Origin: Okeania hirsuta
Lineage (GTDB): Bacteria > Cyanobacteriota > Cyanobacteriia > Cyanobacteriales > Microcoleaceae
Direction of reading: 5' to 3'
DNA: 60,461 nucleotides
Assembly: GCF_003838195.1 (NCBI RefSeq)
Contig: NZ_RCBY01000022.1
Span: 1 to 60,461 of the forward strand
Part shown: one piece after another, positions 36,884 to 46,744 of the stretch
How the letters are laid out: every line of letters begins with the position of its first letter
Position numbering within the stretch: position 1 is the first letter of the stretch
The notes under the pieces: model-generated
Databases searched by the model: none
Told to the model about the DNA's origin: nothing
What the model saw: only the letters and a program-made list of their open reading frames with translations
Made by a program: the position numbers and the translations under genes

Positions 36884-37187
36884 CATGTATCTTTGAATAC
36901 CCACCATAAAAATTTTAAGCAGCAGGGAACAGGGAACAGGGAGCAGTGGAGAAATTTATCAGAGAAAATATTTTATTATGGCTAATTAATAATACTTGCT
37001 CGATATCAATAATATTTTTTCATAGATTAAAATTACAGTAAATTATCCCCACAGCAAAACTTTATTCTATGATTAGTGGTTGACGAACTTTTCAGTTCGG
37101 AAAATGCTACCTATATTTGCTTTTATTTATTATAAACAAATGTTATTTTACAAATTAAGTAAATTATTTAAAAAAGGATAAATTAGA

Positions 37188-38002
37188 ATGCACTACATTG
37201 AACACTCTGTTGGGGAATTAGTAGTAACTCAACGCCATTCTGACGGCTATATCAACGCAACTAAATTAGCGAGAGCATACAAAAATAAAACAGGAAAGTA
37301 TAAAAACCCCAATAGCTGGTTTGAAAAGGATAGAACAAATGAATACATAGAGCTTTTGTCTGATAAAACAAGAGTTGAGGTTTATCATCTTGTGGAAAAA
37401 AAGGAGAAGGTAAAAATCAACAAGTTTGGATTCATCCTAAGCTTGCTGTTTCTTTTGCGATGTGGCTTTCACCTGAATTTGAAATGATGGTGTCTGAATG
37501 GGTCGAGCAATGGCTTTTCACAAATCAAAAACCTGCTATTCAGGAACCTATAAAATTGCACCCTTACCAACGTGTTTGGTACGAACGCTTAAGGTTGTTT
37601 GAAGAGAAAACTAAACTACCAAAAGGTAGATGGTGTGTTTTTGAAGAAGTTGGTAAATTAATGAGGAATTTGGAATCTAACAATGTCTCTTTACATGATA
37701 GAGCAACTATTGACATTTCGGTTGGTAGAACTTGGTGTCATTGGCTAAAACAGAACGGATATGAAACAGATTTTGAACAGTATATTCACCATTATCCAGA
37801 TAAAAGAGGTGAACAGCTTGCTAATATTTATCCCTATAAATTACTGGGAGAATTTCATCAGTGGCTAGAAGAAGCTTACATCCCTGAAAAATTTCCTGAA
37901 TATGTCAGAAAATTTGTTACTTCAGAAGAATGCAAGTTAATTTCAGAAGCTATTGGTTATGAAATTAAACCAGTTTTCAAAAGACTTAAAGCAAAGATTT
38001 AA
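37188..38002 (+). pseudogene. KilA-N domain protein interrupted at an A7 run (possible -1 frameshift site)
   Basis: The first frame (37188-37487) gives the KilA-N DNA-binding domain (RHSDGYINATKLARAYKNKT, NPNSWFEKDRTNEYIELLSD). The domain continues in the -1 frame as GEGKNQQVWIHPKLAVSFAM then WLSPEF, and on to 38002 with an unknown C-terminal domain (WYERLRLFEEKTKLPKGRWC). The switch is at gaaaaaaag (37395-37403). The heptamer A AAA AAG is in the zero frame, the classical slippery sequence. A -1 slip would give a product of about 270 residues. A homopolymer indel, real or from sequencing, explains it equally well. KilA-N is typical of phage and mobile-element proteins. Confidence 0.75.
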
Positions 38003-38215
38003 TCTCACAAATAGTGAATGTTTATGTTTGCTTAATTTGCGCTCAGGTGGAATAGATATTTTGGTGTTATCTTAATTATAAAATTATTTTGAGATTAGGA
38101 TTTACAAGTTCTACAGACTTAAATAATTCTACTTATTACTATAGTAATTTTGCCTGCTAGCAGTGTACTTGACTGAAATGAAACTCGCTATAATACCCCC
38201 TATTTTACGAAACAA

Positions 38216-38727
38216 TTAATGAGAACAACTATTTTCAATGATATAAATTAAAATGCCAAACAGATATTCCAAATTCCCAATAAAATGCTCACCCGCTTCA
38301 ATTTCCACTTGATTTTCTGTAAACCTTAAAAACTTCCAATTACTCCCTGTTGTAACGATTCCATAAATACAATAAATTTGATTATTTTTCTATCGATTAA
38401 ACAATTGAGCAGCCACCATTTCCGCAATACACTGAGCTAATCCAGATTTAATATTATCGTTTTTTGCCTCAACAATTTTCACCACAGGAGCAGTTACTTC
38501 TAACTGTTTGGGTGAATAACTAATTATAAAATCACATCTTCCCGTTAATCCCTTACTTTTATCCACATTAAATTCTGTGCCAGAAAATAAACTAATTTGG
38601 CGGTTAAAGTATTTTCTGAGTTCCACAATAATTGGAGAAATAATCAATTCTGTTTGCGGAGCATTCCGTCAGGAAACGAGCTTTTTCTGTATCAATTTCT
38701 AATGCCAAAGGAATATTTTCAGCCAAA
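38216..38727 (-). pseudogene. Cyanobacterial PD-(D/E)XK-like conserved gene, broken
   Basis: Three same-strand pieces form one gene. The N-terminal piece (AENIPLALEIDTEKAR) is followed by a short inserted repeat (ttcctgacggaatgctccgcaaacag), then the middle piece (38390-38647: GLTGRCDFIISYSP ... PVVKIVEAKNDNIKSGLAQC) with an Asp...Glu-x-Lys pattern. After a TAG stop comes the C-terminal piece (IYGIVTTGSNWKFLRFTENQ, ending SCSH). Related proteins of about 200 residues are widespread in cyanobacteria. Function is unknown; the nuclease-like motif is only suggestive. This copy is dead. Confidence 0.65.
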
Positions 38728-38867
38728 ATTTATCTCAATAAGGCACTAGGATTTACAGATTTTATAGACTTGAATAATTCAACTCGTTCCTGAAGTATCA
38801 AATTAAATTAAAACTCTAATTGTGAGAGAGTAAATTCCCTGTAATACATATTATAAGAGGGAAGGAA

Positions 38868-39012
38868 GAATTCATTAATTGATAATTGATAATGGATAAT
38901 TGATAATTACTTCTGGTTAAAACCGTTCTTGATTGAATATAAGGAAATATCCTAGCACTTTTTTTCCCCTTAAAAGAGGAGGCTTTAAACCAGAATTATT
39001 TAATTATTAATT
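38868..39012. mobile_element. Family-E palindromic element
   Basis: ATTGATA run, aattacttctggtt, T-rich middle, cccctt...aggaggctttaaaccaga and aattatttaattatt. The first hairpin is more degraded than in other copies. Confidence 0.6.
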
Positions 39013-39730
39013 ATTTGGTAATACCAAATTGATAAATTTTTGCTACAAATAGCTAGGATATTTCTGATGATTTTAATAGTTTTGTGGAATGGGCATCTTG
39101 CCCGTTCCTGTTCTTTATATTTTCCCGTTCTTTATATTTTCGGATGGGCAGGATACCCACCCCACTTATATTCATCCCTTAATTCAGCAACACCTATTAT
39201 TTTTGACAACTGATAACTGACAACTGAAATGACAATTCCTGAAATATTCGGTTTTGAATCACTACTTTCCTACCTTATAAAAATTAATCCGTCAATGGCT
39301 ATGATTACTTAAGCACTTCTACTTATCTAAAATTTGTTTTTTTCAAGTTATCCAACCAGACAAACAATGTGAATATTGGAGGTGATATTAACGTAAATAC
39401 TAAGTTGTAGCTTGATTAAATAGAGGATTTTTTACTTTTAGCTACAAGAATAACATCATATACTATGTACAAATTATGATACCAAATCGCTGAAAAAACG
39501 CAAGTGCGTGAAATATTTTGTAATAATTTGGGGAAAATCGTATCTTGTTTGATTAAAATAAATAATTTTAATTACTGACGCGATAAGTTAAATCTATAGT
39601 TTATCCCTCTTGTCTAATTTTTAATTTGAAACTACTTTTGGATAATTAGCGATCGCATTCCTGACAAAAAAGAGAATATTGCCTGAAATTCTTGTAGAGA
39701 TGTTCCATGGAGCATCCCTACATTATTACT

Positions 39731-39965
39731 TATATAGAACCCCTGAGTGGGAGCTTTGCACGCGGTATATGCTTTTGGTTGCAGTCCTCAGTCATCATAA
39801 GTTGTGGAAATTCAGGAACGAGAATAGGGGAAAAAGCTAATGCGACCCCGCGCCACCCGATAACGTAAGTAGGTAGAAAAATTCTCTCATCTCCCCATCT
39901 CCCCATCTCCCCATCCCCCCATCTCCTCCTCTATTTTTAAATAGATACCAAATGGGTTCTATATA
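39731..39965. mobile_element. Family-D inverted-repeat element
   Basis: The ends tatatagaacccc and gggttctatata are inverted and 235 bp apart. A CCCATCT heptamer run lies inside. Confidence 0.55.
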
Positions 39966-39981
39966 TTGCCTATTGACAATT

Positions 39982-40383
39982 TCAACAATCACTGGCTTCC
40001 TGACTCACTGATGCATTTGCCTCAGTCGCTTGCCACAACTTAAAAAGTAACAATTCAATCCGATCGCTCAACGCAGTAATAAAAATCCCATTCTCATATT
40101 CTGGATCTACTGTTATCCAAGTTCCTCCTAAACTAACTTCCACAAACTCATCATCAGCAACACAAAAGGCAATATCTTCTCCACCCTCCTTTTGCATAGC
40201 CATCTCCAACATCGACAACTCAGGTAAATTTACAGGTAGCAAAAAAGCTGCAGAACTTGGTTCAACTACAATTTTTTGACCAACTCGCATAGCCAAGATT
40301 ACCCGCAGTGCTATCAACTGTTCGGGAGATTGAGCCAAACGCTCCATATAAAAGCCAGATTCAGTATAAGTTAACTTTAGCAT
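39982..40383 (-). CDS. Conserved cyanobacterial protein of unknown function
   Basis: A 133-residue protein (MLKLTYTESGFYMERLAQSP ...) that I recognise only as a type of short protein conserved in cyanobacteria. It has no clear domain, signal or transmembrane segment. The composition is acidic with a hydrophobic core (FCVADDEFVEVSLGGTWITV). The start ATG at 40383 is preceded by ggag-like bases (rc of ctctcc). Its intact frame among broken genes suggests it is expressed. Confidence 0.65.
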   Translation of the reverse strand: MLKLTYTESGFYMERLAQSPEQLIALRVILAMRVGQKIVVEPSSAAFLLPVNLPELSMLEMAMQKEGGEDIAFCVADDEFVEVSLGGTWITVDPEYENGIFITALSDRIELLLFKLWQATEANASVSQEASDC

Positions 40384-40948
40384 TCCCGGTGGTCTCTCCT
40401 TTTTTAATTGGAAGAGCTTCGGATGTTATTGAGTAATTACAGCAGTTTTCTAGTGCATGAGGTACAAAGTTTTATTGCTCTAGGCAACAAGCAACAGGCA
40501 ACAGGCAACAGGGAATATAGGAATAAATAAATCTTATAACTGTACCTCACTACCCTCAAAAGTACTGTAATCTATAACTCAAAACTCAAAACTCTTTGCA
40601 GTTATTGAAATTAGTTTTGTTAGGAACATCTGGCGCAAATACCGTTTCACGGAAGTTAAAAGTCAAAAGTCAAAATACCGTTTCACGGAAGTCAAAAGTC
40701 AAAAGTCAAAAGTTAGATTTTATAGACTCCAAACTTTGCTGCCACAGTAATTTCAGGAAATTATTTCACTTATGTAATTTGAAACTATTTTTGACATCTT
40801 TAAAGTGAAAGTGAACTGATATAGGATATTATTTTGACTATTTTCTGCTCAAAATAACGACATCAAAATTTAGCTCTAGTTACTTCCTAGAACTAACGAA
40901 ACTTATAGACAACTTTTTAGGTCTGCTTCAGTAAAAAAATAAGAGCTT
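40384..40948. other. Intergenic region with heptamer repeats
   Basis: Contains CAACAGG repeats (40487-40511) and AAAGTCA repeats separated by two copies of ataccgtttcacggaag (40639-40713). The short open frame across it is repeat-derived. No gene is supported. Confidence 0.6.
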
Positions 40949-41464
40949 CTAAACCTCGTGTTGTCGTTCGCGCCAGAACTGTTCAGCAAATGCAATAGTC
41001 GGATGTATTGGTGTTTTCGGTTGGTGTGATAATTTCATCCCTGCTTCAGCAGGAGTACGATTACCTTTCATTGCATTGCACCTTTCGCAAGCCGTAACTA
41101 CATTATCCCAACTATGTTTACCACCCCTAGACCGAGGAATAACATGATCTAAGGTGAGACGTTTAGTAGCCCCGCAATATTGGCAACGATGATGATCCCT
41201 CTTTAACACTTCCCTGCGGTTGACTGGAGGAACTTTCCACACCCGTTCTTGGGAGGCCATCGTTAGGCGAATTTGTTCCGGCACATATAAGACCAAACTA
41301 GGAGAACGCACAGCCCAGCCACTACCATTATCAAAATTTAGAGGTTCAGCTTTGCCAGTCACCAGCAGAGCGATCGCCCGCTTGATATTTACGCGGGTCA
41401 TGGGTAAGTAGTTCTGAGAAAATACGACTACAGATTGGTTTAATACTTGAGTCATGCTGGTCAC
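40949..41464 (-). CDS. HNH endonuclease
   Basis: A 171-residue HNH nuclease of the type present in nearly all cyanobacteria. The core is RREVLKRDHHRCQYCGATKR, LTLDHVIPRSRGGKHSWDNV and TACERCNAMKGNRTPAEAG, with two CxxC zinc pairs and the His-Asn-His residues. The N-terminal half (VNIKRAIALLVTGKAEPLNF) is family-specific. Its role (repair or defence) is not settled. A terminal His-rich segment is absent. Intact. Confidence 0.92.
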   Translation of the reverse strand: MTSMTQVLNQSVVVFSQNYLPMTRVNIKRAIALLVTGKAEPLNFDNGSGWAVRSPSLVLYVPEQIRLTMASQERVWKVPPVNRREVLKRDHHRCQYCGATKRLTLDHVIPRSRGGKHSWDNVVTACERCNAMKGNRTPAEAGMKLSHQPKTPIHPTIAFAEQFWRERQHEV

Positions 41465-41717
41465 TGCTTTACCTCCTAAATTTAAAATTTTAGATTTTTT
41501 ATAGCAACTGGTTTTTCAATTAATTAGCTATTAGCACTTCAGCACTTCAGTACTTCAGCCTAAAAATTTGTGAATATAATTAGGTATCTGTTTACGGAGC
41601 AGTCTGCGCCAAGCTGACCGCTGATTGCTGAACTACTGAAATGCTTAATGCTTTTTAATTGTCCGAATTCAAAAATTAATTTTATTTTTATATTTCCCGG
41701 TCCTATTTAAAACTAAC

Positions 41718-41752
41718 AACCCCTGCTTCTACTTATTCGGAAGCGGGGGCTA
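41718..41752. terminator. Hairpin, possible terminator
   Basis: aacccctgcttc and gaagcgggggct pair with one bulge around a 9-nt loop. On the minus strand it is followed by ttgttagtttt and lies just after the small frame 41774-42025. It could end that transcript. Confidence 0.4.
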
Positions 41753-41773
41753 GAAAAAAGATTTTTATACCTT

Positions 41774-42025
41774 TTAGTCTGACTTATGTACAGATTTTTT
41801 TGGTCTGTACCTCCCGCTTCTGAGAAATTGATTTGACCTAATGTTTGGCCCTTCAATCTGAAAAATATGATTAAATTTTTCGAGTAGCTCCAAACCTCCA
41901 TAATCAATGCCAAAGTCATTTCCATTACATAATATTTCTCCCAACATCAGCCATGAAATAGTCCTACAACCTTCAAATAGGTTGTTTTCTGACAGAGGGA
42001 TGGCTTGAATAAATGAATAGTTCAC
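41774..42025 (-). CDS. Hypothetical small protein
   Basis: An 83-residue frame (MNYSFIQAIPLSENNLFEGC ...) with no domain I recognise. Support is limited to an open frame with plausible composition and a terminator-like hairpin just downstream. An overlapping frame carries SEAGGTDQKNLYISQTKRYK in continuation, so a frameshifted longer gene is also possible. Low confidence that it is a gene. Confidence 0.3.
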   Translation of the reverse strand: MNYSFIQAIPLSENNLFEGCRTISWLMLGEILCNGNDFGIDYGGLELLEKFNHIFQIEGPNIRSNQFLRSGRYRPKKSVHKSD

Positions 42026-42123
42026 AGGAAGGCTCTCAAAAAGTTGGGTTTCAAATCTAACCTTTTTTATACTACACTAATATTACAGAGATGTCTACCT
42101 AAAAATTAAGGAGAAAAAAAATC

Positions 42124-42459
42124 ATGTACACAATTCCTAGAACTTCAACTACTGATATGGAAGTTACTAGCATCCGTTTGGAAAGGGAGTTAAAGGATAG
42201 GTTGAAAAGACTGGCTAATAATAAGGGCTATCAAGCTTTGATTCGAGATATCCTCTGGAACTATGTCCAGCAAAAGTCTGGAGATTATCGGCCACAGTTT
42301 TCCCATTCGGATATTCGAGCTAGTCTTCCTGCAACGGCCCAACAGGAGGAACGATGTGTGCTTACTGGCAAAGTGATACGAGCAAATGAATCGATGTTAT
42401 TAGGACTTACGAATAATGGTGATATGGTGCCCCTCAGTATAGATAGTATGGATGATTAA
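42124..42459 (+). CDS. Ribbon-helix-helix-like small protein
   Basis: A 111-residue protein. Residues 12-50 (MEVTSIRLERELKDRLKRLA then NNKGYQALIRDILWNYVQQK) fit a CopG/Arc-type ribbon-helix-helix DNA-binding unit. The C-terminal half (CVLTGKVIRANESMLLGLTN) is conserved in cyanobacterial relatives, and its role is unknown to me. A purine-rich ribosome-binding site (aaggagaaaa) precedes the ATG. A hairpin (42474-42552) follows 14 bases after the stop. Confidence 0.8.
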   Translation: MYTIPRTSTTDMEVTSIRLERELKDRLKRLANNKGYQALIRDILWNYVQQKSGDYRPQFSHSDIRASLPATAQQEERCVLTGKVIRANESMLLGLTNNGDMVPLSIDSMDD

Positions 42460-42562
42460 CTAAATTTTATATTGGTGATGGGCGATGGGCAATTGAGAAG
42501 TATAAAAGATGACGATGCCCAAATTTATTTATTTGTCTGTTTGCCCATCACCTCTGTAAGTT

Positions 42563-42662
42563 GGGAGTGGGGAAGTAGGGGAGTAGGGGAGTGAGGGAGT
42601 GAGGGAGTAGGGGAGTGAGGAGAAAGATAGGGAGTAGGGAGTAGGGAGTAGGGAGTAGGGAG
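42563..42662 (+). repeat. G-rich tandem tract, quadruplex-capable
   Basis: More than ten runs of three or four G separated by AGTA, AGTG or similar. The later part is a regular GGGAGTA heptamer repeat. The pattern meets the usual G3-loop-G3 rule for G-quadruplexes on the plus strand. Confidence 0.8.
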
Positions 42663-42747
42663 AAAGAATTAATTTGTCAATAGCTACAATTACTCAAGTA
42701 CTTATCACGAATTATTTAGGATTGCTAGATCGCCAATCTATTAAGAA

Positions 42748-42955
42748 GTAAGCATTTCCTGCGGACTGCTGCGCAAACAGCTATTAGCTGTCAGCTTTCA
42801 GCAATGAGATCCCAATCTTAAAGAGGGAGTAGAAATTAATATAGACTTTAAAGTCAGCTTTTGTAGTCAGATTTAATTCTGACTTAATTAATAAAGCTTT
42901 GATCTAAAACTAAAAAATAGCTGATAGCTGATAGCTGATAGCTGATAGCTTACAT
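42748..42955. mobile_element. Family-F repeat element
   Basis: gtaagcatttcctgcggact ... gcgcaaacagctattagctg at the left, aaagctttgatctaaaact in the middle, and TAGCTGA heptamers then agcttac at the right. Matches 34670-34846 closely. Confidence 0.75.
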
Positions 42956-43608
42956 TAAGAAAATATAGATTTTTTTTGAAACATTACTTACTTATCCCAG
43001 TAAGTTTTTGGCTAAAGATAATTGCCAAAAACTTTTTTATCTTAGTTTATCAAAAATTATATATCAAACAAATAAGTTAAAAATAGTTATATGCAAATAA
43101 TCATAAAATCAATTAATAAATACCATGATTTATAAATGATTAAATGAAATTGTAGTTATAAGTTTTAGCTATGTATAAAAATATCAAGTTTTAAGTTGTG
43201 TTACTGACCTAAATCAACCAAATAAATTTGAACCCATATTTTTCCAAAATTTTCATATTTTTCATCTACCATCGACTGTGTAATACTTAATACCTACACT
43301 AAGAGAAAATTTTACTACTTCAACTAAGTTCATCAACAGGAACTTCTGGCCAAAACACTCAACATAGAGTCAGGTAGAAAACTGGTCATCATAAAATCTA
43401 GTAGCCAAAATCAACTGAAATCTTAATTAATTTTTTTACTTTCTTCTTTCTTCTGTAGTTAAGCTATTATAAAATTTAAGAAGTAAATTGCTATTCTATA
43501 GTTTATTTCAAGTGCCAATCAAAGTCGAAAAATTAAGGCACAGTTAATGTTAACTATAAAAATATGGAAGCTTAAAAAAATCTTTAAAATCAAACTATTA
43601 TAGAAAAA

Positions 43609-44548
43609 ATGAGCAGAAATAAACAACTCTTAAATCAACGTAAACAATGCCATGAATCTCAACCAGATGATTTTTTGAAGATATTTAGTCAGTCTCCAGT
43701 AGGTACGTCAACTTGGAATTGGATTTTAACTAGTTCTCGTTCTGGAACAAATCAAATTTTTTTACCTCTGTCTACAGGAAAAGGGTTAACAACAGATTAT
43801 GAACCATTATTTTTATTAAAAGTGTCTCCTGGGAAAAGTTGGAGTTTAGAAAGTTCTGTAAAGGTTACTGCTAAAGCAGGAGTTTTCATCACAAAAGTAG
43901 GTTCTGTATTTGTTGCACCACTATATGTACTTTTCAGGTTATCTGGAAATGATTATATTTATCACATCTGGATTAATCATTATGGTGGAGATATTTTACC
44001 TTCTCCTCTATATAAACTGCAAAAAATGCCATATTTAACTCTACTGTTAATAGAAGATAAACCTCAGCCCGAAAGAGCCATAAAAATTGAGAATCAAATA
44101 AATTGGTCAAGTTTAATAACAAAAATTGAATCAGTTTCATGTTGGGATAGAAGTGTCTTTGAGAAATTCAATTCTTTAGTATATTCTGCTCAAGAATTGT
44201 GGAATAGAACTACAGAAGAACAAGTTAAAAAAACAACAATAGCTAAGTTAAACGATCGCTTTAGAAATGGGGATAAAAGTTTAGGAGATTACAAAATGAG
44301 TAGGCAAGTATTAGCATTACCCAGAAAAAAGCAAAAACAACTATTTAAAGAAATTCAAGATTTTTCTAATTTTACGTCAGAAAACGATCCTAAAGGTGAA
44401 CATAATGGGGGTAAAGTTATCATGGATGATGTAGAATACGTTTGGAAAATTGACTATCTAGATACAAGTATGATTATGCTGTCAGATGCACCAGAAGATA
44501 TCAATAAAACTACCAGAGTATTATTGGTAATACGAGCTGATGAATATT

Positions 44549-44550
<2 letters not shown>
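43609..44550 (+). CDS. Unknown N-terminal domain fused to DUF3768
   Basis: A 313-residue protein. The C-terminal 110 residues (KLNDRFRNGDKSLGDYKMSR, FSNFTSENDPKGEHNGG, YVWKIDYLDTSM, NKTTRVLLVIRADEY) fit DUF3768, which as I know it is usually a stand-alone domain of about 110 residues. The first 200 residues (GTSTWNWILTSSRSGTNQIF, SPGKSWSLESSVKVTAKAGV, YIYHIWINHYGG) match nothing I recognise and have no signal peptide. The sense of the fusion is unknown. The gene stands alone between repeats. Confidence 0.7.
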
Positions 44551-44664
<114 letters not shown>

Positions 44665-44989
44665 ATTAGACATCAGTCAGAAGTCATAAGTCAGGAGGGA
44701 AGAAAGAATAAGAAATGAGGAATAGAAGGAGAAAGTTTTTTTGTTTAGCTGGCGCACAACGCACGTTAGACACACTTGGTAGCGAACTCGGTGTGAGGCA
44801 ACAGTGGGAAATATTTTTCCCTGTCTCAGGTTCATTATTCAGTTTATTTCCTCACCAATTATTTCCCGTGCCATCAATAAATTTAGGGGCTTATTTTTGC
44901 GTTTAATTGATGGATAACATAGATTTTTTAATAAATGCAAAACAGTATTCAAGATATTAATAACTGAAAAAAAATCAAGGAATAAAATA

Positions 44990-46096
44990 GTGATTTCAGG
45001 AAAAGCAACAATAGCAGCAACTAAGTCTTATGCTCAACTCCATCAAACAGAATGTCCTCAAAAACACTTCCGAGAAATTAATAGCTTAATAATGAGTTCA
45101 ATAGGTATCGGCACATATCTTGGAACATCAGATGCCACAACAGATAATTTAGTCACAGAAGCAATTATTAAATCGGTAGAAAGCGGAATAAATTTAATAG
45201 ATACTGCTATTAATTATCGGTCTCAACATGGAGAAATGAGTGTTAAAGCAGCTCTTGTTCATTTAATAGAATCACAAACAGTATCGAGAGCAGAATTAAT
45301 TATTTGTTCCAAGGGCGGTTTTATTCCTAACCGAGAAAGAGAAAAATGGTTTAAACAAGAGTATGTAGATAACTCCAAATTTAATGTTCAAATGACAGAT
45401 ATGGTGGCAGGAATTCACTGTATGCACCCAGAATATATTCAAGACCAACTAGAGCGCAGCTTAATAAACTTGGGAGTGGAAACCATTGATATTTATTATT
45501 TACATAATCCAGAAACTCAACTGGGAATTATTCCTCCGGATGAATTTTATCGTCGTCTGAAAGCTGTTTTTGCAGTGTTAGAAAAAGCTGCTGATGCTGG
45601 CAAAATAACTGCTTATGGAATAGCTACTTGGCAAGGTTTTCGAGTGCCACCAACAGATGCAAAACACATAGACTTAGCTAAAGCAAAATCTATTGCGCAA
45701 GAAGTAGCAGGTGGAAAAAGCGATCGCTTTCAATTTATTCAACTGCCAGTAAATTTGACAATGCCAGAAGCATTTATCACTCCTACTCAACCTGTAGACG
45801 GCAAAATTTTACCTGCCATTACCGCAGCAAACCAATTGGGTATTAATGCGATCGCTAGTGCGTCCATCGCCCAAGCTAAAAACCTCATGCAACTTCCCCA
45901 AAACATTATTCATTACCTTGGCGAAAATCTGAAAACAGATGCAGTACGCGCTCTCCAATTTACTCGCAGTGTGCCTGGTTTATCTTCGGCCTTAGTTGGC
46001 ATGAAATCTCCTAACCATGTAGCAGAAAATCTGGCTTTAACTAGCATTCCTCCATTAGATGCTGAGGACTTTGCCCAGTTAGGAGTAAGGGAGTAA
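44990..46096 (+). CDS. Aldo/keto reductase
   Basis: A 368-residue NADPH-dependent aldo/keto reductase. The barrel starts SSIGIGTYLGTSDATTDNLV. The catalytic Asp and Tyr are in NLIDTAINYRSQHGE, the Lys in LIICSKGG, and the His region in IDIYYLHNPE. GTG at 44990 is the likely start because the N-terminal extension (ATKSYAQLHQ...HFREIN) resembles family members. The substrate is unknown. HIP1 sites are present. Confidence 0.88.
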   Translation: MISGKATIAATKSYAQLHQTECPQKHFREINSLIMSSIGIGTYLGTSDATTDNLVTEAIIKSVESGINLIDTAINYRSQHGEMSVKAALVHLIESQTVSRAELIICSKGGFIPNREREKWFKQEYVDNSKFNVQMTDMVAGIHCMHPEYIQDQLERSLINLGVETIDIYYLHNPETQLGIIPPDEFYRRLKAVFAVLEKAADAGKITAYGIATWQGFRVPPTDAKHIDLAKAKSIAQEVAGGKSDRFQFIQLPVNLTMPEAFITPTQPVDGKILPAITAANQLGINAIASASIAQAKNLMQLPQNIIHYLGENLKTDAVRALQFTRSVPGLSSALVGMKSPNHVAENLALTSIPPLDAEDFAQLGVRE

Positions 46097-46744
46097 GGGA
46101 GTGGGGGCAGGGCTGTTTTAAAGTATTGTATATTAAAGATGCGCGGGAGAACAGGAGATTATGGGATAGTGGAACCTTCAAGAATTTAGAATTTAGAATT
46201 TAGAATTACCTCTTCTTTTCAAGGAGAGGATTGACGAACAGGAAAATTTTCATTTATTATCCCCGATCAAGGGGAGGCTTTAAACCAAAATATTTCGGTA
46301 AAATTTGCCAAAATTTGCTGATTTTTGAGCCAATAAGCGTCTTTAAGCTCTGAGAGAATATTTGGTTCAACGCCGCTTAAAAGCCTCCATCCCCGTGTCT
46401 GGTGTGTCTCCGCGTCCCCGTGTCTATCGAGAATGAAACAGCCCTGCTGGGGGAGTGGGGGGAGATGGGGAGATGAGGTACACCTCGAAGCGAGCAAGAT
46501 GCTCGCACTAGGAACATTTAATTTTTCATATCTGTACTTCCTTCATATACTTGGAATGTGCTTTATATCATGTCCGGATAATTAGTAGACATCTTATTCG
46601 TAACATTCTTTTTTCAAAATGGTATAATTCTAAATTCTAAATTCTAAATTCTAAATTCTAAATTCTAAATTCTAAATTATTAATACTTGACTAATCATTC
46701 CAGAATTGCTATCTTAAAAATATGAGCAGTTAAAATCAAAGGTA
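46097..46744. other. Repeat-containing intergenic region
   Basis: Contains TAGAATT heptamers leading a family-E element (46186-46305), a family-C end fragment (tatcatgtccggataattag, 46566-46585) and a run of AAATTCT heptamers (46628-46680). No gene was seen. Confidence 0.65.
46186..46305. mobile_element. Family-E palindromic element
   Basis: TAGAATT run, aattacctcttcttttcaag, gagaggattgac, ccccgatcaaggggaggctt and atatttcggtaa. Both hairpins are present. Confidence 0.7.

Larger units (their letters stand above)
36131..37187. other. Repeat-filled intergenic region
   Basis: Contains a family-E element (36195-36325, reverse) ending in a run of AATTATT, a TTCTGAG heptamer run near 36508-36545, a family-F element (36688-36883, reverse) and a GGAACAG run (36922-36946). 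No gene was found. Confidence 0.65.
38728..39981. other. Repeat-filled intergenic region
   Basis: 1.25 kb without a gene. It includes a family-E element (38868-39012) led by an ATTGATA heptamer run, a family-D element (39731-39965) and a CCCATCT heptamer run (39890-39932). One HIP1-containing stretch lies near 39650. Confidence 0.65.
42460..43608. other. Repeat-filled intergenic region with G-rich tract
   Basis: Contains a hairpin (ggtgatgggc...ttgcccatcacc, 42474-42552), a G-rich purine tract (42563-42662) and a family-F element (42748-42955) ending in TAGCTGA heptamers. AT-rich sequence follows up to the next gene. No gene was seen. Confidence 0.65.

Noticed and set aside
40596-40808. Plus-strand open frame of 70 codons
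   Set aside because: Made of AAAGTCA heptamer repeats.
44715-44906. Open frame of 63 codons before the aldo/keto reductase gene
   Set aside because: It runs through a dispersed repeat (ctggcgcacaacgc also near 47550) and has no family resemblance or clear ribosome-binding site.
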